From contig NC_089223.1 of NCBI RefSeq assembly GCF_963924675.1, positions 10,614,881 to 10,678,880 on the forward strand: a DNA stretch of 64,000 nt, read 5' to 3'. The notes under the pieces were generated by a model, which worked only from the letters and a program-made list of their open reading frames with translations, searched no databases and was not told the origin of the DNA. The position numbers were made by a program, and so were the translations under genes. Positions within the stretch are counted from its first letter, which is position 1. Each line of letters begins with the position of its first letter. This DNA is from Phocoena phocoena (Eukaryota; Chordata; Mammalia; Artiodactyla; Phocoenidae). This document shows positions 62,757 through 64,000 of this stretch, in pieces.

Positions 62757-62812
62757 TGTGCTCTATTCTCCTCTCTTACCTCTTTCTCTTCCCTTTTTTC
62801 CTCCTTCTTTGT
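62757..62812. repeat. Pyrimidine-rich (CT) tract
   Basis: About 55 nt almost entirely C and T. This may be low-complexity intronic sequence. Confidence 0.7.
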
Positions 62813-63684
62813 AACAACAATAAATCCTTCGTTTTTTGCCACCAGAGCAATAAGCCAACTAGTTAGTTTCTATCTCAATGTATTTTTCTAAACCAAGACA
62901 GTGCTCTCTTCAAGAGGAATTCTGGTGCCAGTTTGTAATCTTTGCTTCCTCCACAACATGATTCAATAAGCTATGTCTTGCTCCTGTAATTAGAGTATAA
63001 ACTTCTTGTGAGAAAGCAGATGGGCCTACACTCATGGACCTGATTTTGATTAATAAAGTGCATCCAAAAGTCTAAACGCTGAAATTTCTTTTAAGTGCCC
63101 TGTTGTTCTCTGTAGGTCATTGGAGTGACTTCTTTTTTACTTCCTTAAATTTCTGGGTTACAACTTGGCTGATACAACTCATGATACTGATCATTCTAAA
63201 ACTCTCTGAGCGTACACTCAAGTAAATATAGCATATTAAATCCAACAAAAATGTATAGATTCATATATAGATGTTCACTACTTATTAAAATAACATGTAT
63301 TCTCAGAGAAAATTATAGAATTCAAACTTAGGAAATTAGATAAACACATTTCAAAATGCCTTTTAATTCAACTCTGAAAAGAAATGAGCTATCAAGCCAA
63401 TGTGTGGAGGCAGGTCTATGAGAAATTTCTGTACCTTCCTCTCAACTGTGTTGCCAACTTAAAACTGCTCTTTAAAAAAGTATTCTAATAAATGCCTTTT
63501 AGAGTAAATTACTCATTTAACCACTCTTTACAGTAGAATTGCACTGGTAAATATAATCTCATGGAAAAGAGAAAATAATTCTATTGATATTTTTTAAGCC
63601 TTGTTGAAAACTTACGGTTTTGGACACAAATGCAAAAGCAACACTCTGATGTGTGTGCTATGAACGTATTTTTTAAAGACATCT
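62813..63684. other. Probable intron sequence upstream of the exon
   Basis: No clear repeat or coding signal. It is placed as intron because a good splice acceptor and exon follow. Confidence 0.5.
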
Positions 63685-63709
63685 TTTCTTTCCCATGTCT
63701 TTACCTCAG
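63685..63709 (+). promoter_or_regulatory. 3' splice acceptor (polypyrimidine tract + AG)
   Basis: CTTTTCTTTCCCATGTCTTT followed by ACCTCAG at 63703-63709. The tract is strongly pyrimidine-rich and the AG directly precedes a long open segment. Confidence 0.8.
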
Positions 63710-64000
63710 GCTACATATCGAAATCGAATTGTGAACCAAAGTCTCAGCACAAGGGACAGAAAAGCAATGCATACTCCCACCGAGGACCGTTTTAGATACT
63801 CAGCAGCGGACCAGACAAGCCCCTACAAAAGCAAGACCTGTCAGCTCTCCAGTCTATGTTTAAGCAATTTTTTGAAGGACAAGGAACTAGTGGAAGTTAT
63901 CAAACACTCCAGAGGAACTTACGAAACCCTCACGTCAGAGGTCACCCAGAATATACGGGCCACTGTAGGGCAGAACTCTCTGAAACCAATAGCTAAGACC
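63710..64000 (+). CDS. Partial internal or 3' exon of an unidentified protein-coding gene
   Basis: The sequence after the splice acceptor is open for all 97 codons to the window edge in one frame, while the other two forward frames close early. The translation starts ATYRNRIVNQSLSTRDRKAM and contains HTPTEDRFRYSAADQTSPYK, a Cys-rich hinge (KTCQLSSLCLSNF) and a probable helix (LKDKELVEVIKHSRGTYETL). Composition is charged and hydrophilic, with no signal peptide or membrane segment, which suggests a soluble or cytoplasmic region. GC content rises above the flanking intron and codon use looks normal for a mammal. If the exon starts at 63710 in this frame, the intron is phase 0. I do not recognise the protein family and give no function. 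The exon continues past 64000. Confidence 0.8.

Overview
The window is mammalian nuclear DNA and most likely cetacean (whale or dolphin), or at least whippomorph. The diagnostic repeats are tRNA-derived CHR-type SINEs that begin GGGCTTCCCTGGTGGC (three copies), together with L1 LINEs carrying cetartiodactyl-type 5' and 3' UTRs. Mammal-wide MIR, L2, MER5A and Tigger relics fill in the rest. The base composition is AT-rich and there is no bacterial or viral gene organisation. The only host coding sequence I can support is one exon that starts at 63710 and runs off the right edge. The window is therefore probably intron, or gene desert followed by an exon.

Layout. 1-8660: an old L1 on the minus strand (320-944 and 6853-8660) split by a younger, 5'-complete minus-strand L1 (945-6852). 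8665-31290: mostly unique AT-rich DNA with old repeats: an ancient long repeat, L1 3' ends, L2, MIR, a 0.9-kb Tigger DNA transposon (19652-20550), an old L1 ORF1 relic and a CHR-2 SINE (29242-29450). 31293-37710: an L1 whose ORF2 is interrupted by the 5' UTR and ORF1 start of a different L1 subtype (33329-35136). 37789-38120: a poly(A)-only insertion and a short L1 3' end, both with target-site duplications (TSDs). 38517-41070: an L1 with a complete 5' end but no 3' end, with a TSD, inside the ancient repeat. 45265-46212: a 5'-truncated L1 with a TSD. 47742-48180: MER5A nested in a MIR. 50037-56958: a 6.9-kb composite insertion consisting of a complete-5' L1, an inverted 32-nt piece of its 3' UTR, about 0.75 kb of non-L1 sequence ending in AATAAA and an A tail, and a later nested L1. 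58485-59360: two SINEs in opposite orientation. 59363-63709: sparse MIR and ancient repeats, then the splice acceptor and exon.

No gene cluster or pathway is present. The functional parts, all decayed, are L1 ORF1 (RNA-binding chaperone) and ORF2 (endonuclease plus reverse transcriptase). I found no new enzymatic or defence system. The most unusual features are retrotransposition and repair scars: the 3' transduction with micro-inversion, a 49-bp copy of local flanking DNA inside the L1 ORF2, two L1 pieces that keep the 5' end but lost the 3' end, and a poly(A)-only insertion with a TSD. Repeat family names are given from memory of consensus sequences, not from a database search.
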